Source of the DNA: Orientallactaga sibirica
Taxonomy: Eukaryota; Chordata; Mammalia; Rodentia; Dipodidae
Length of the DNA stretch: 64,000 nt
Direction: 5' to 3'
Assembly (NCBI GenBank): GCA_036365145.1
Contig: JAEOAD010000888.1
Location: forward strand, 806,001-870,000
The first letter of the stretch is position 1, and each line of letters opens with the position of its first letter. The notes under the pieces are model-generated. The model was not told the origin of the DNA, did not search any database, and saw nothing but the letters and a program-made list of their open reading frames with translations. The translations under genes were made by a program, and so were the position numbers. This document shows positions 54,313 through 64,000 of the stretch, one piece after another.

Positions 54313-54590
54313 TGGGGCTGGAGAGATGGCTTAGCGGTTAAGGCGCCTGTCTCCTAACCCTAAGAACGCTGGTTCCAATTTCCAGCGGTTCCAATCTCCA
54401 GGTCCCACGTTTAGCCAGATGCAAAGTGACGCAAGGGCGCAATGCCGCACTTGACCACAAGGGGGCGCACACATCTGGAATTCGTTTGCAGCAGCTGAGA
54501 GTCTGCTGGTGTGCCCATTCTCTATCTGTCTCTGTCTCCCTCTCTGTCTGTCTCTCTCTCCAAAAAATAAAAAAATAAAAATAAATAAAG
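54313..54590 (+). mobile_element. tRNA-derived SINE, subfamily B
   Basis: GGGCTGGAGAGATGGCTTAGCGGTTAAGGCGCC..., full core CCACAAGGGGGCGC at 54455-54468. GGGGAATGG flanks both ends. Confidence 0.95.
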
Positions 54591-54685
54591 GGGGGAATGG
54601 CATATTCTGAGGAATAACACCTGAAGTTGTCCACTTGTGTACCTGCACACCTATGACCACATACACAGGCATAAAAACACACAAA

Positions 54686-54766
54686 AAATGACTCAGTTTT
54701 AGAGGGATTGCCTAGATATGAGGCCCTGGGTTCAATGCCCAGCATTGCAAAATAAAGTAAGTAAAA

Positions 54767-54809
<43 letters not shown>

Positions 54810-54810
54810 A
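54686..54810 (+). mobile_element. ID-like tRNA SINE with (AAAT)n tail
   Basis: TTAGAGGGATTGCCTAGATATGAGGCCCTGGGTTCAATGCCCAGCATTGC (box B-like GGTTCAATGCC), then (AAAT)n at about 54764-54810. Confidence 0.65.
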
Positions 54811-55047
54811 AAGTCTGTCCCAACATCGCCACATTATGTCTCTGCACCAGCCTCTTCCAGCCAGAACCTCTCCCCTCATCTCTGCCCCTGGACTCTCCCC
54901 CATGCAGTCTTGTCTCATTACTGTCTTCCCAGGCCCTTCCTAGCACCCCCTGCTTCTTGTCCTGGGAGTAGTTGCCCAATGAATGAACAGTGCTGCAGGC
55001 CTGGCTTATAGAGAAGCACTGAGCAGTAAGGACACAAGAGTGCCATA

Positions 55048-55053
55048 TTTATT
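55048..55053 (-). other. HS3ST2: Candidate distal polyadenylation signal AATAAA
   Basis: AATAAA on the minus strand about 720 nt after the stop is followed within about 20 nt by TCTTGTGTCC, a GU-rich stretch typical of a cleavage-stimulating element. This is the better of the two candidates. Confidence 0.45.
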
Positions 55054-55644
55054 TCACATGGACAAGCATGATTCTGTGCATGCTGAACACGAAAGCTCGT
55101 GTGAGGAAAGTACCCGTAACAGCAGAATTATGTGCTTTTGTCCACAGGGAGCGGGGAGAGTCACAGAGTGGTTTTCAAAAGACAGCATCCTCCAAGCACG
55201 GTTGAGACCACAGGCTTTGAAATCACTGCTTATTTCATCATCAAAGACTCCATCTCCTGGAGTGGCCAGAGGGGAGCTTCAGGCTTTGCGCTCTGTTGTT
55301 GAGCTGTGGAGTTCTGAGGAGGACTGAAGATGGTCTCCCATCCCACCACCCAGGAATGCTTGGGGAAGTTAAGCTCAGAGGGAAGGTACATGCCACTTGG
55401 AATTACGAAGCCTACTCCTGGGTGGACAGTGACAGGAATGGACTGCTGTTCTCATAGCAACAGGACAGCCACCCCTTATTCTCTCTCTCATTGGGAAATC
55501 CACTCTGCTTGTAGCAATCCCCCAAGGCCTTTTATGGGCAGAAGGGAGAACGATTCCAGAATAGAAAGAACATGCCAGAAGCAGATCCAATTTGCCTGGA
55601 CAGACTGGTGAGAGCCGGGGGCAGGGACCACCAGTGTCTTGGCC

Positions 55645-55650
55645 TTTATT
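55645..55650 (-). other. HS3ST2: Candidate proximal polyadenylation signal AATAAA
   Basis: A canonical AATAAA lies on the minus strand about 120 nt after the HS3ST2 stop. It would give a very short 3' UTR. No strong downstream GU-rich element is obvious. Confidence 0.3.
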
Positions 55651-55769
55651 GGTTCTCAGCTGAGCCCTCATGGGATCCTAGGTGGGAAGAAGAGGGGAGA
55701 GTAGGATTGCTGACTCTGAGCACAAGCCTCATGGGAGAGACAAAGGAACCGTCCTTGTGTCTCGGAGGC

Positions 55770-56522
<753 letters not shown>

Positions 56523-56694
56523 TTACCTGGCGAGGAACCCGCGTTAACTCTTACTGATTACTAAAAATATGATTACTAGGGTTACCTTGAGACTGAAAAC
56601 AATGTGAACATCTACCACCTTGGGCTGAACGAATCATGGAATAACAAATAGAGCAGGTAGGTCCGCACATATTAATATGGAATGATTTCCAACA

Positions 56695-56990
56695 TACAAT
56701 GGCCTCCTGTGTCAGTGGGTTCCTCGGAGATTCAACCAACTGCAGATTGAAAATATTTGGTGAAATGCATCTGTACTGGATATATACAGATTTTGTTGTT
56801 ATTATTCTCATAACAATACAGCCTAACAGCTATTTTTATAGCATCTACACCATATTGTGTAACAGCTAATCTAGTGATGATTTAAAGACTACATGAGGAT
56901 GTGGTAGGTTATAAGCAAATACTATCCAATGTTATATAAGGCAACTTTATATGCGCCTCCATGGGGTTTGGCATCCCTGGAGGTGTTGGA
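56695..56990 (+). mobile_element. Tigger-type nonautonomous DNA transposon fossil
   Basis: GATTCAACCAACTGCAGATTGAAAATATTTGG...TGTACTGGATATATACAGATTTTG...AACAATACAGCCTAACAGC...TAATCTAGTGATGATTTAAAG. The order and wording match an ancient eutherian Tigger family from memory; it lies in the HS3ST2 intron. Confidence 0.7.
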
Positions 56991-57747
56991 ACTAGTCCTT
57001 CATGTATATCAAGGGGTTTGCCTTGTACTTTTTAACGAAGAAAGGCAAGATGTGGTATGCTTATCTCAAGGAGACACCAGATCTGTAATTGTAGTTGTGT
57101 CTAGAGAAGGAACTGCAGGTGGGTTACAGCTAGGCAAGGAGGGGTAAGGGAAAATTAATTTTGATTGTGTAATCTTTTACACTGCTTGAAACTCTTAATA
57201 TGCTCATTACACATTCAGAAATACAGAGTAAGCTATTGAATATTGTTCTGGCAAAAGATATTTCTCCAAATTTATTAAGAAAATCTTTTTTTTTTTTTGA
57301 GGGAAAAAGGCTTGTTTTGCAAGAATAACAACTGTTATAAAATGAGTTCTGACACCCTCTTCTCTCAGAAAACATCTGAACTACATCCTTGTGCAGGGTG
57401 GAAGGAGCTCAGGACACCAGACTGGGAGGAACCTCAGTCACATCAGACAATGCTGACTCTCTCTCTTCCTTCTTTTTTAATTTTCTGGCTCTGCTTGGGA
57501 CTTTAGGGATGAATCAGGAGGATTTATGATCTCCCTCCCAGGTGTCTATGTCTCAAACCCTGAAGGAGGGGAATACCCCTGGATCCTAGTCACTACATCT
57601 TTCTGAGGGTCATGTTTTGCCTTAAAATTATTATTTATTAATGCTGGCTGAGTATGAGAACTACACAGGGAGTTTTTTCCTTCTTTTTGTAAAAATAAAG
57701 GTATCTGGTTTGACCCTAAGCCAATTCCAGATATTTGGAAATAATAT

Positions 57748-58019
57748 AAAATTTATTATTATTATTTTTTATTTATTTTTGGAGAGAGAGACAGAGAGAG
57801 ATAGACAGGGAGAGGGAGACAGAAATGGGTGTGCCAGCAGCTGCTGTGAACGAAATCCAGATGCGTGCACCCCTTGTGGTCAAGTTCGGCATTGCGCCCT
57901 TGCGTCACTTTGCATCTGGCTAAACGTGGGACCTGGAGATTGGAACCACTGGAGATTGGAACCAGTGTTCTTAGGCTTAGGAGGCAGGCGCCTTAGCTGC
58001 TAAGCCATCTCTCCAGCCC
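57748..58019 (-). mobile_element. tRNA-derived SINE, subfamily B
   Basis: Reverse copy; core decayed to GCACCCCTTGTGG. Perfect target duplication TGGAAATAATAT at 57736-57747 and 58020-58031. Confidence 0.94.
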
Positions 58020-58054
58020 TGGAAATAATATTTTAAAGTTCACTTTTTTGCACA

Positions 58055-58405
58055 TGGTGGCATGTATGTGTGTGAATACACATGTGTATGGATGTGGGCT
58101 CACATGTGTGCATGCACATGTGTGCACATGTGAATGGAGACCAGAGGTTGACTTCAGCATCTTCCTCAATCACTTTCCCCTTTATTGACGGAGACTGGGT
58201 CTCTCAGTTGAACCTGGAGCTCTCCAGTCTGGTTAGTCTGGCCAGACAGCTTGCTCTGGGGACCCTGGCTTTGCTTCATGAGTGCTGGGATTTCAAGTGC
58301 ACCACCACACCCACCCAGCATTTACCTGGGTTCTGGGGCTCCAAACTTTGGTCCTCATGCTTGTGAAGAAAATACTGTAACCACTGAGCAACCTCCCCAG
58401 CCCTA
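58055..58405 (-). mobile_element. B4-like SINE
   Basis: GCACATGGTGGCATG...GGAGACCAGAGGTTGAC...GAGACTGGGTCTCTCAG...GTGAAGAAAATACTGTAACCACTGAGCAACC. Confidence 0.75.
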
Positions 58406-58429
58406 AAGTTCATGTTTTAAAATTTTTTA

Positions 58430-58632
58430 TTATTTATTTTTTTAAGAGAGAGAGAATGGGCAGCCTTCAGCCATTGCAAACAAACTACAGATGCATGCAC
58501 CCCCTTGCACGCATGTGTGACATTGTGTGCTTTGTGTCACTGCGTCTGGCTATGTGGGACCTGGAGATTCAAACATGAGTTCTTAGGTTTCGTGAGCAAG
58601 TGCCTTAGCTGCTAAGCCATCTCTCCAGCCCC
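58430..58632 (-). mobile_element. tRNA-derived SINE, subfamily C
   Basis: Reverse copy with CCCCTTGCACGCATGTGTGACATTGTGTGC. AAAGTTCATGTTTTAAAATT / AAAGTTTATTTTTAAAATT flanks it. Confidence 0.88.
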
Positions 58633-59307
58633 CAAAGTTTATTTTTAAAATTCACATGGAACCAGTAATGGCAGGAAACCATGAATTACAACATCATCTC
58701 CTTTCACCTTTAACATCGTTTTGCACTCACTAGACCAGTCCTCAAACTAATCCAGGATCCTAGTGATTTCACTTTGTTCTGCTCTCTGGACCCAGTGAAA
58801 GATTGTATCAATATTGTCATCACCATTAGTTGCCTTGTGCTATCTGCTCTCCCTGTCTCTAATAATGCAGTATTTCAACCCTCAGTCCTTTCCACATCTG
58901 TCTCTAAGTTACCAACCAGCAGTAGACAGAATTGCTGGCCTTTCATGTAGTTATCGATCTAGCTTTAATAGAATTCTCAACACTTTCATATAATCTTATA
59001 TTTGTTTTTACGAACCCCCCTAGCATTTTTCATAGCAAATGTTCCAGAATCTCACCATGAGCTCCCAGACCTACTACTCCTCTCACATATTCTTAGTCGA
59101 CAACAAATTTCTCAACACACAGGAAGGTATATGCCTCCCATCTCAGTTTTCCAACCTCCTTCTCCCATTTTGATATTGACCTTTATTGGCACCTACCCCA
59201 AGGTCTCCTGCTGGTCTCAGAGAAGAAAGTATGCAGGGTTCACCTGTCTACCAGTGCTCAGATCTCTTCCTCAGCATTCCCCAAAGATCCATCCTTTACC
59301 ACTTTAT

Positions 59308-59486
59308 TTATTTGTTAAAATGTTTTATTTATTTGGTTGTCAGAGACAGAGAGAATGGTAGCACTGCCACTGCAAATGAACTCCAGACGCATGTGCCACT
59401 TAGTGCATGTGGCTTTACATGGATTCTGAGGACTTAAAACTAGGCCAGCATGCTTTTCACCTTTAACTGCTAAGCCATTTCCCCCC
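59308..59486 (-). mobile_element. tRNA-derived SINE, subfamily A, shortened
   Basis: TTTATTTATTTGGTTGTCAGAGACAGAGAG...TGCTAAGCCATTTCCCCCC. Confidence 0.82.
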
Positions 59487-59528
59487 ACCCCATCCCCTCT
59501 AACACTTTAAAGCCTTATATTCACCATA

Positions 59529-61337
59529 TGTGGTGGTTTGATTCAGGTGTCCCCCATAAACTTAGAATGGTAGTCTTCCCAGCTGATGGCAATTGGAAAT
59601 TAAAGCCTCTTGGAGGCGGTGTATTGTTGGGGGCAGGCCTATGGAGTGTTATAGCCAGCTTCCCCTTGCCAGTGTTTGGCATACTCTGCTGTTCCTGTTG
59701 TTCACCTTATGTTGGCCAGGAAGTGATGTCCACCCTCTGCTCATGCCATTTTCCCCTGCCATTATGGAGCTTCCCCTCAAGTCTGTAAGCTAAAATAAAC
59801 CTTTTCCACAATCTGTGCTTGGTCAGGTGATTTCTGCCAGCAATGTGAACCTGATTGCAATAGTAATGTTGGTACCAAGAGTGGCATTGCTACTAGATAC
59901 CTGACTGTGTGACTTTGGCCTTTTGGAGCTGATTTACAAGAGGAATGTGGGTGAATTTGAAACCTTGACCTAAGAGATGTCTTATAATGCTGTAAGTACA
60001 GCTTGATGGACTATTCTGGTCAGAGTTGAAAGACCTGAATGCAGTAAGAACTATGGACTGTGAAGTTTGGCTTATGAGGGTGAAAAAGAGCTTTGTCTGG
60101 ACTAGGCTAGAAGCAGTTTGTGTGAGAAGCTTGCTGTTATGTCTGTGTCCTGAGAAGTTGTACAGGGTTACAATGCATAGAAACAGACTGGTGTGTGCAG
60201 ACAGATATGGCACAGAAATGACAACTTTTGAGATTGGGCCAGCTGACCTGCACTGGGGCAACAGAAAGAATGTAAACTCTTTTGAAGGGGCCTGAGTGCT
60301 CAAGGAGTGTCCTGTTATTCAAAGTCTGCTTTATTACCCCCTAGATTAACAAATTGGCACCCTACCTGGTATTGTAGAGTATAAGAAATGCAGGAAAGAG
60401 AGGGTCATTGAGTTTGCAATGTGGTCATGTATCCTGGAAACAGCCATGGGCAGCATGAAGCAGGTTTGCTGGATGCCTGCATGGAGACCCCATGGAGTTG
60501 TGAGGGTGAACCATGGGTTTCAGTGAAGATCCAGTGAAGATGCCACAACTATGAGATGGCAGCCAAGGAAAGATGCTGGCCCCGGATGAAGTTTTTCAGG
60601 ACTGTGAGTAGCCTAGATGGAGGGGTAGGATTAGAATTCCAGAGACTTGTTGCTGGTTAGAATTACCAGACTTGGCAACTTGTCACTGACTTGAGTTGTT
60701 GGACTTGGAGCTACAGAGTTTGATGTTTGCCCTGTTTAAATCTTGTATTGGTTGAATATTTCTTTGCTATGTCTAATGCCATCTTTTGCAGTGTGTTTAT
60801 TCTGTGCCATCATGGTTTTGGGGGGTAGTTTTTTGGTATTATGGCTCAGTTAAAAGACCTTGGATTATGGGGATGTTTGAACATCATTAGGATTGATAAA
60901 AACTACGGGGACTCTTAAAGTCATAATGAATGCATTGTATTTTACATCATGTACGGATAGCAGTTTATGGGGGCCGGGGATGGAATGTGGTGGTTTGATT
61001 CAGGTGTCCCCCATAAACTTAGGTATTCTGAATGGTAGTCTCCCCAGCTGATGGCAATTAAAAATTAAATACCTTGGAGGAAGTGTATTGTTGGGGGTGG
61101 GCTTATGAGTGTTATAGCCAGTTTGCTCATGCTAGTGTTTGGCACACTCTCCTGTTCCTATTGTCTACCTTATGTTGGCCAGAAGGTGATGTCCACCCTC
61201 TGCTCATGCCATCATTTTCCCTGCCATAATGGACCTTACAGACCTCAAGTCTGTAAGCCAAAATAAACCTTATTTTTTTCCCAAAAGCTGCTCTTGGTCT
61301 GGTGATTTCTGCCAGCAATGCAAACCTGACTGCAACA
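59529..61337 (+). mobile_element. Full-length MaLR (ERVL-type) element, LTR-internal-LTR
   Basis: 5' LTR 59529-59862; primer site TGGTACCAAGAGTGG at 59870, resembling a leucine-tRNA site; about 1.1 kb noncoding internal region; purine-rich GGGGGCCGGGGATGGAA just before the 3' LTR (60986-61337). The perfect 5-bp target duplication CCATA is at 59524-59528 and 61338-61342. MaLR internals are normally noncoding, as here. Confidence 0.93.
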
Positions 61338-61397
61338 CCATATGACTAGGCTGGCACAACTAATATTTTTGCTTGAGGATCAAGATCTTATGGACTG

Positions 61398-61677
61398 GGG
61401 GCTGGAGAGATGGCTTAGCGGCTAAGGCGCCTGCCTGCTAAGCCTAAGAATGCTGGTTCCAATGTCCAGCAGTTCCAATCTCCAGGTCCCAAGTTTAGCC
61501 AGATGCAGTGAGGCAAAGGCGCAATGCTGCACTTGCCCACAAGGGGGCGCATGCACCTGGATTTCGTTCACAGCAGCTGAGAGACTGCTGGCGCACCCAT
61601 TTCTGTCTCCCTCTCCCTCTCCCTCTCTGTCTATCTCTTTCTGTCTCTCCAAAAATAAATAAAAATAATTTTAAAAA
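61398..61677 (+). mobile_element. tRNA-derived SINE, subfamily B, young-looking
   Basis: GGGCTGGAGAGATGGCTTAGCGGCTAAGGCGCC..., full core CCACAAGGGGGCGC at 61537-61550. Perfect 16-bp target duplication AAGATCTTATGGACTG at 61382-61397 and 61678-61693. Confidence 0.97.
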
Positions 61678-61764
61678 AAGATCTTATGGACTGAAAGTTT
61701 TAATAGTATTTATTAGTGTTAAACAGGCCAATTTTTTGATATATGATAGCAACTTTTGAAATGT

Positions 61765-61872
61765 GTGTTAGCATCTGCCTATGATATCCAGCACTTGGGA
61801 GGCTGAGACAGGGTAGTCATGAATTTAAGGCTAGCTTGGGATACACAGTGAGACTGTCTCAAAAAATGATCA
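61765..61872 (+). mobile_element. Old B1-like SINE
   Basis: GCATCTGCCTATGATATCCAGCACTTGGGAGGCTGAG...GAGACTGTCTCAAAAAATG. Confidence 0.75.
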
Positions 61873-62673
61873 TTATGAAGAAATAAACCCAAATGAACTT
61901 CAACAGAAGTCTTTGGATAGATTTTCTTAGAAGTCTAGCTTGATAGTGCAACATACTTGGTTCACATTACAGTTAGATAAGTAGGGAATGATGACATAAC
62001 CGTGAACATTTAAACTCTTTGTGAGGATTTTTCAGACTCTGTGAGGGTTATTGATAAACCATCTTCCCCAGCACAAAGAAGTTGCTGAATTAACAGGCCA
62101 TTAAGCAGATTTGATTGTCATACCCTTCAGTACACTAAAGAATCTCCAGGCAGGGAACTGTGTGGATGTGCCATTTCTGGAGCCTTAGTTACCATGGAGC
62201 ACGTTTTCCATCCAGTTTGGAAAAATCTGATCAATTTCAATGATCTCCAGAGTAGCACATCACTCCCCAATGGGACACCAATGAGACGCTCCACCATTCT
62301 AGTTCCTTATTGGCATATCAGTTATAAAACCAAATGACAAATGCTCAAAAGAGAAGACCCACCTGTACATAAATTCACAGTAGCCATGCCACAAAGTGAG
62401 GGGCTCCTGTGAAACTGTACTGTCCTTCCAAGGAATATCATTGAATTTAATTTCTTCCTAAATCATTGCAATTGAGGACTGGAGGCCTGTGGTGAGAACG
62501 GATCCACCTCCAAGCTCTCTGAGCACTGGTGGGGCACCTGGAGGTCTACCTTTTCTGCATGTGTCACTGGTTAAATTTTGCTTCCTTGCTCACAGTTACT
62601 AGCCAGCAGCTAAACTATTCTCCTCATTCTTATCCTCTTAAGCTTCCACCTCCTTTCTTTTCTATGTAACTAT

Positions 62674-62674
<1 letters not shown>

Positions 62675-62705
<31 letters not shown>
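62675..62705 (+). repeat. Poly(A) tract
   Basis: About 31 A residues. It may end a retroposed sequence, but no parent is recognised to its left. Confidence 0.9.
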
Positions 62706-62707
<2 letters not shown>

Positions 62708-63480
62708 CAACCCACTGAGCGAATAGTCTAACACTCTCTGTTTGGACTCACCTCCCATCTGTTGTTTTAACTTGCTCAGTGACAATGTTCTCTACATCCA
62801 GTCACAGCCCCCAGATTTTCCTTTGTGGAACTACTCTTCCTTCTTTGGACTAAATCTTGGTGGGCTGAAGAGTGGGTGCATGATGAAAGTCAGGCCAATA
62901 AATGTGTCCTCATTGTGTTCTAAGACTGAAAACATCATGCCTTCAACTAGACCGGTCCCTGGAAGAAATTCCCAACAGTGTCTGCTACCAGATTACCGTG
63001 GCTCTCTTGAACGCTGCCCTTTCATCTGGACTTGTGTGTGTGTACCACAATCCTTCCAGTAAACGAATGGCTATAAGTTAGGGGTGGTTTCTATTGCTTG
63101 CACCCCTCTTTACAATCTGCCTTCTTGGCCCTCCTTTCTGTGAAAGCAACCCCATCCTTTCTATCTTAACTCTCCAAGGAAGGGCACAATGCATACTTGC
63201 TTCTGTATCTCCATTCTACCCACAAACCATGGCACAAGTGAGGTCTCCATCAGTAGTGTTGAGATTTAAATGAAGCCAGTAACCCCTCTAATTCAGGTAT
63301 GTTTGGATCCATCATCTTTTCAAATACCTGACTTGCTCCAATTCATTCTGGATCCTCCCAATGCTCAGTGTTCCACTTGCCTCACTGTAAATGGTCTCCT
63401 AGATGACCTCCTCTTTCTAGCCTTTAACCCTTCCCAAGTCTCTGATCTTGTCTTGCCGCCATGCACACAGCACCAAAGCC

Positions 63481-64000
63481 TGGGTGGTAGTTTGAATGTA
63501 TGCCCCCCATAGACACAGGTGTCCCATTAAAGCTTGTAACTTTGGTCTCCAGCAGCCTGGGTAGAGGAGGTGTTACTGGGGGCAGATCCTGGGGTCCAGC
63601 CCTAAGGTGTGTTTGGGGGCATATCTGAATTCCAGCCCAAGAGAAGTCTGAGTTCTGTCGGGCCCTACTTGCTGCTGCATTTTGTATTTGCTGCTTTCAG
63701 ATTTTGCTGGCTGTTTGGTTGTTTCTCTTTGCTTAGATGTATGGAAGCAGCTTATTCCACCATTGATGGAACTTCCCCCTGGGTTTGTAAGTTTGAAATA
63801 AATCCATTCCTCCTCTAAACTCTGCCTGGTTTGGAGGTTCAGCCCAGCAATGTGAAGCTGTCTACAACAAAAATTTGGTGCCAGAAGAGAAGGGTGTTGA
63901 TGCATGATGCATCTGACCACGTGGGTTTTGGTCTTTTAGAACTTTTGTTCTGGAGGAATGTGTATGGATGTAGCAGACAGCTTGAGGTTTGCTGAGATGA
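63481..64000 (+). mobile_element. MaLR-type LTR plus start of internal region, cut by window edge
   Basis: LTR about 63481-63869 (TGGGTGGTAGTTTGAATG...CTACAACA), then the primer site TGGTGCCAGAAGAG at 63876, and internal sequence similar in order to 59890-59950 (TGACC/TG..GGTTTTGGTCTTTTAGAAC...GGAGGAATGTG). Confidence 0.85.

Larger units (their letters stand above)
55030..55769 (-). other. HS3ST2: Probable HS3ST2 3' untranslated region
   Basis: This repeat-free stretch follows the stop codon and runs to the more distal AATAAA on the minus strand. The absence of SINEs across about 740 bp, in a window where few such gaps exist, fits a retained 3' UTR. The end is inferred only from the poly(A) signal. 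Confidence 0.5.

Noticed and set aside
54338..54979. 213-codon minus-strand frame
   Set aside because: Made of SINE and (AAAT)n sequence read backwards.

Overview
This window is nuclear DNA from a mammal, almost certainly a rodent. It is packed with short interspersed elements: B1-like (7SL-derived) SINEs, B4-like chimeric SINEs, and a very abundant tRNA-derived SINE that begins GGCTGGAGAGATGGCTTAG and ends in an A/T-rich tail. It also holds MaLR-type LTRs, LINE 3' ends and a thin layer of old MIR, L2 and Tigger fossils shared by placental mammals. The SINE and B1 subfamilies look most like those I associate with jerboas (Dipodidae). That assignment is from memory and should be treated as a guess. 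Nothing resembles bacterial organisation, and almost all ATG-to-stop reading frames here are chance frames inside repeats.

Only one protein-coding segment is supported. On the minus strand at 55770-56388 lies the last exon of a heparan sulfate 3-O-sulfotransferase, best matched by HS3ST2. It has a clean splice acceptor and TAA stop, and two candidate polyadenylation signals lie downstream. The gene runs right to left. Positions 56389-64000 are therefore its last intron, and everything left of about 55030 is intergenic sequence downstream of the gene. Exon 1, which would carry the cytoplasmic tail, membrane anchor and N-terminal part of the enzyme, is beyond the right edge.

Region by region: 1-20 kb is repeat-dense intergenic DNA with a homeodomain-motif-rich candidate element near 4.9-5.1 kb, a LINE 3' end near 10.5 kb, another candidate element at 13.5-13.9 kb, a minisatellite at 14.6 kb and a Tigger fossil at 16.1 kb. 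From 20 to 24 kb there is an antisense retroviral LTR and a strikingly CpG-rich block (22.5-23.2 kb) made of a five-unit minisatellite followed by a CpG-island-like segment. From 24 to 42 kb there are interrupted L2 copies, a long ATG/GTG trinucleotide tract, nested repeats at 30 kb, a run of plus-strand MaLR LTRs (32.7-37.8 kb) and an AT-rich, motif-bearing candidate element at 35.6 kb. From 42 to 55 kb come more SINEs, including three head-to-tail copies separated by the same target duplication, and a POU/homeodomain motif cluster at 51.26 kb. The HS3ST2 intron (56.4-64 kb) contains a structurally complete MaLR provirus with a perfect 5-bp target duplication.

The most useful observations are: an identical 14-base CTCF-like core carried by seven copies of one SINE subfamily; several short non-repeat segments with dense developmental transcription-factor motifs; the CpG-rich block; and clear nested or serial transposon insertions that give relative ages. 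I did not find a previously undescribed enzymatic or defence system, and I would not expect one in this kind of sequence.
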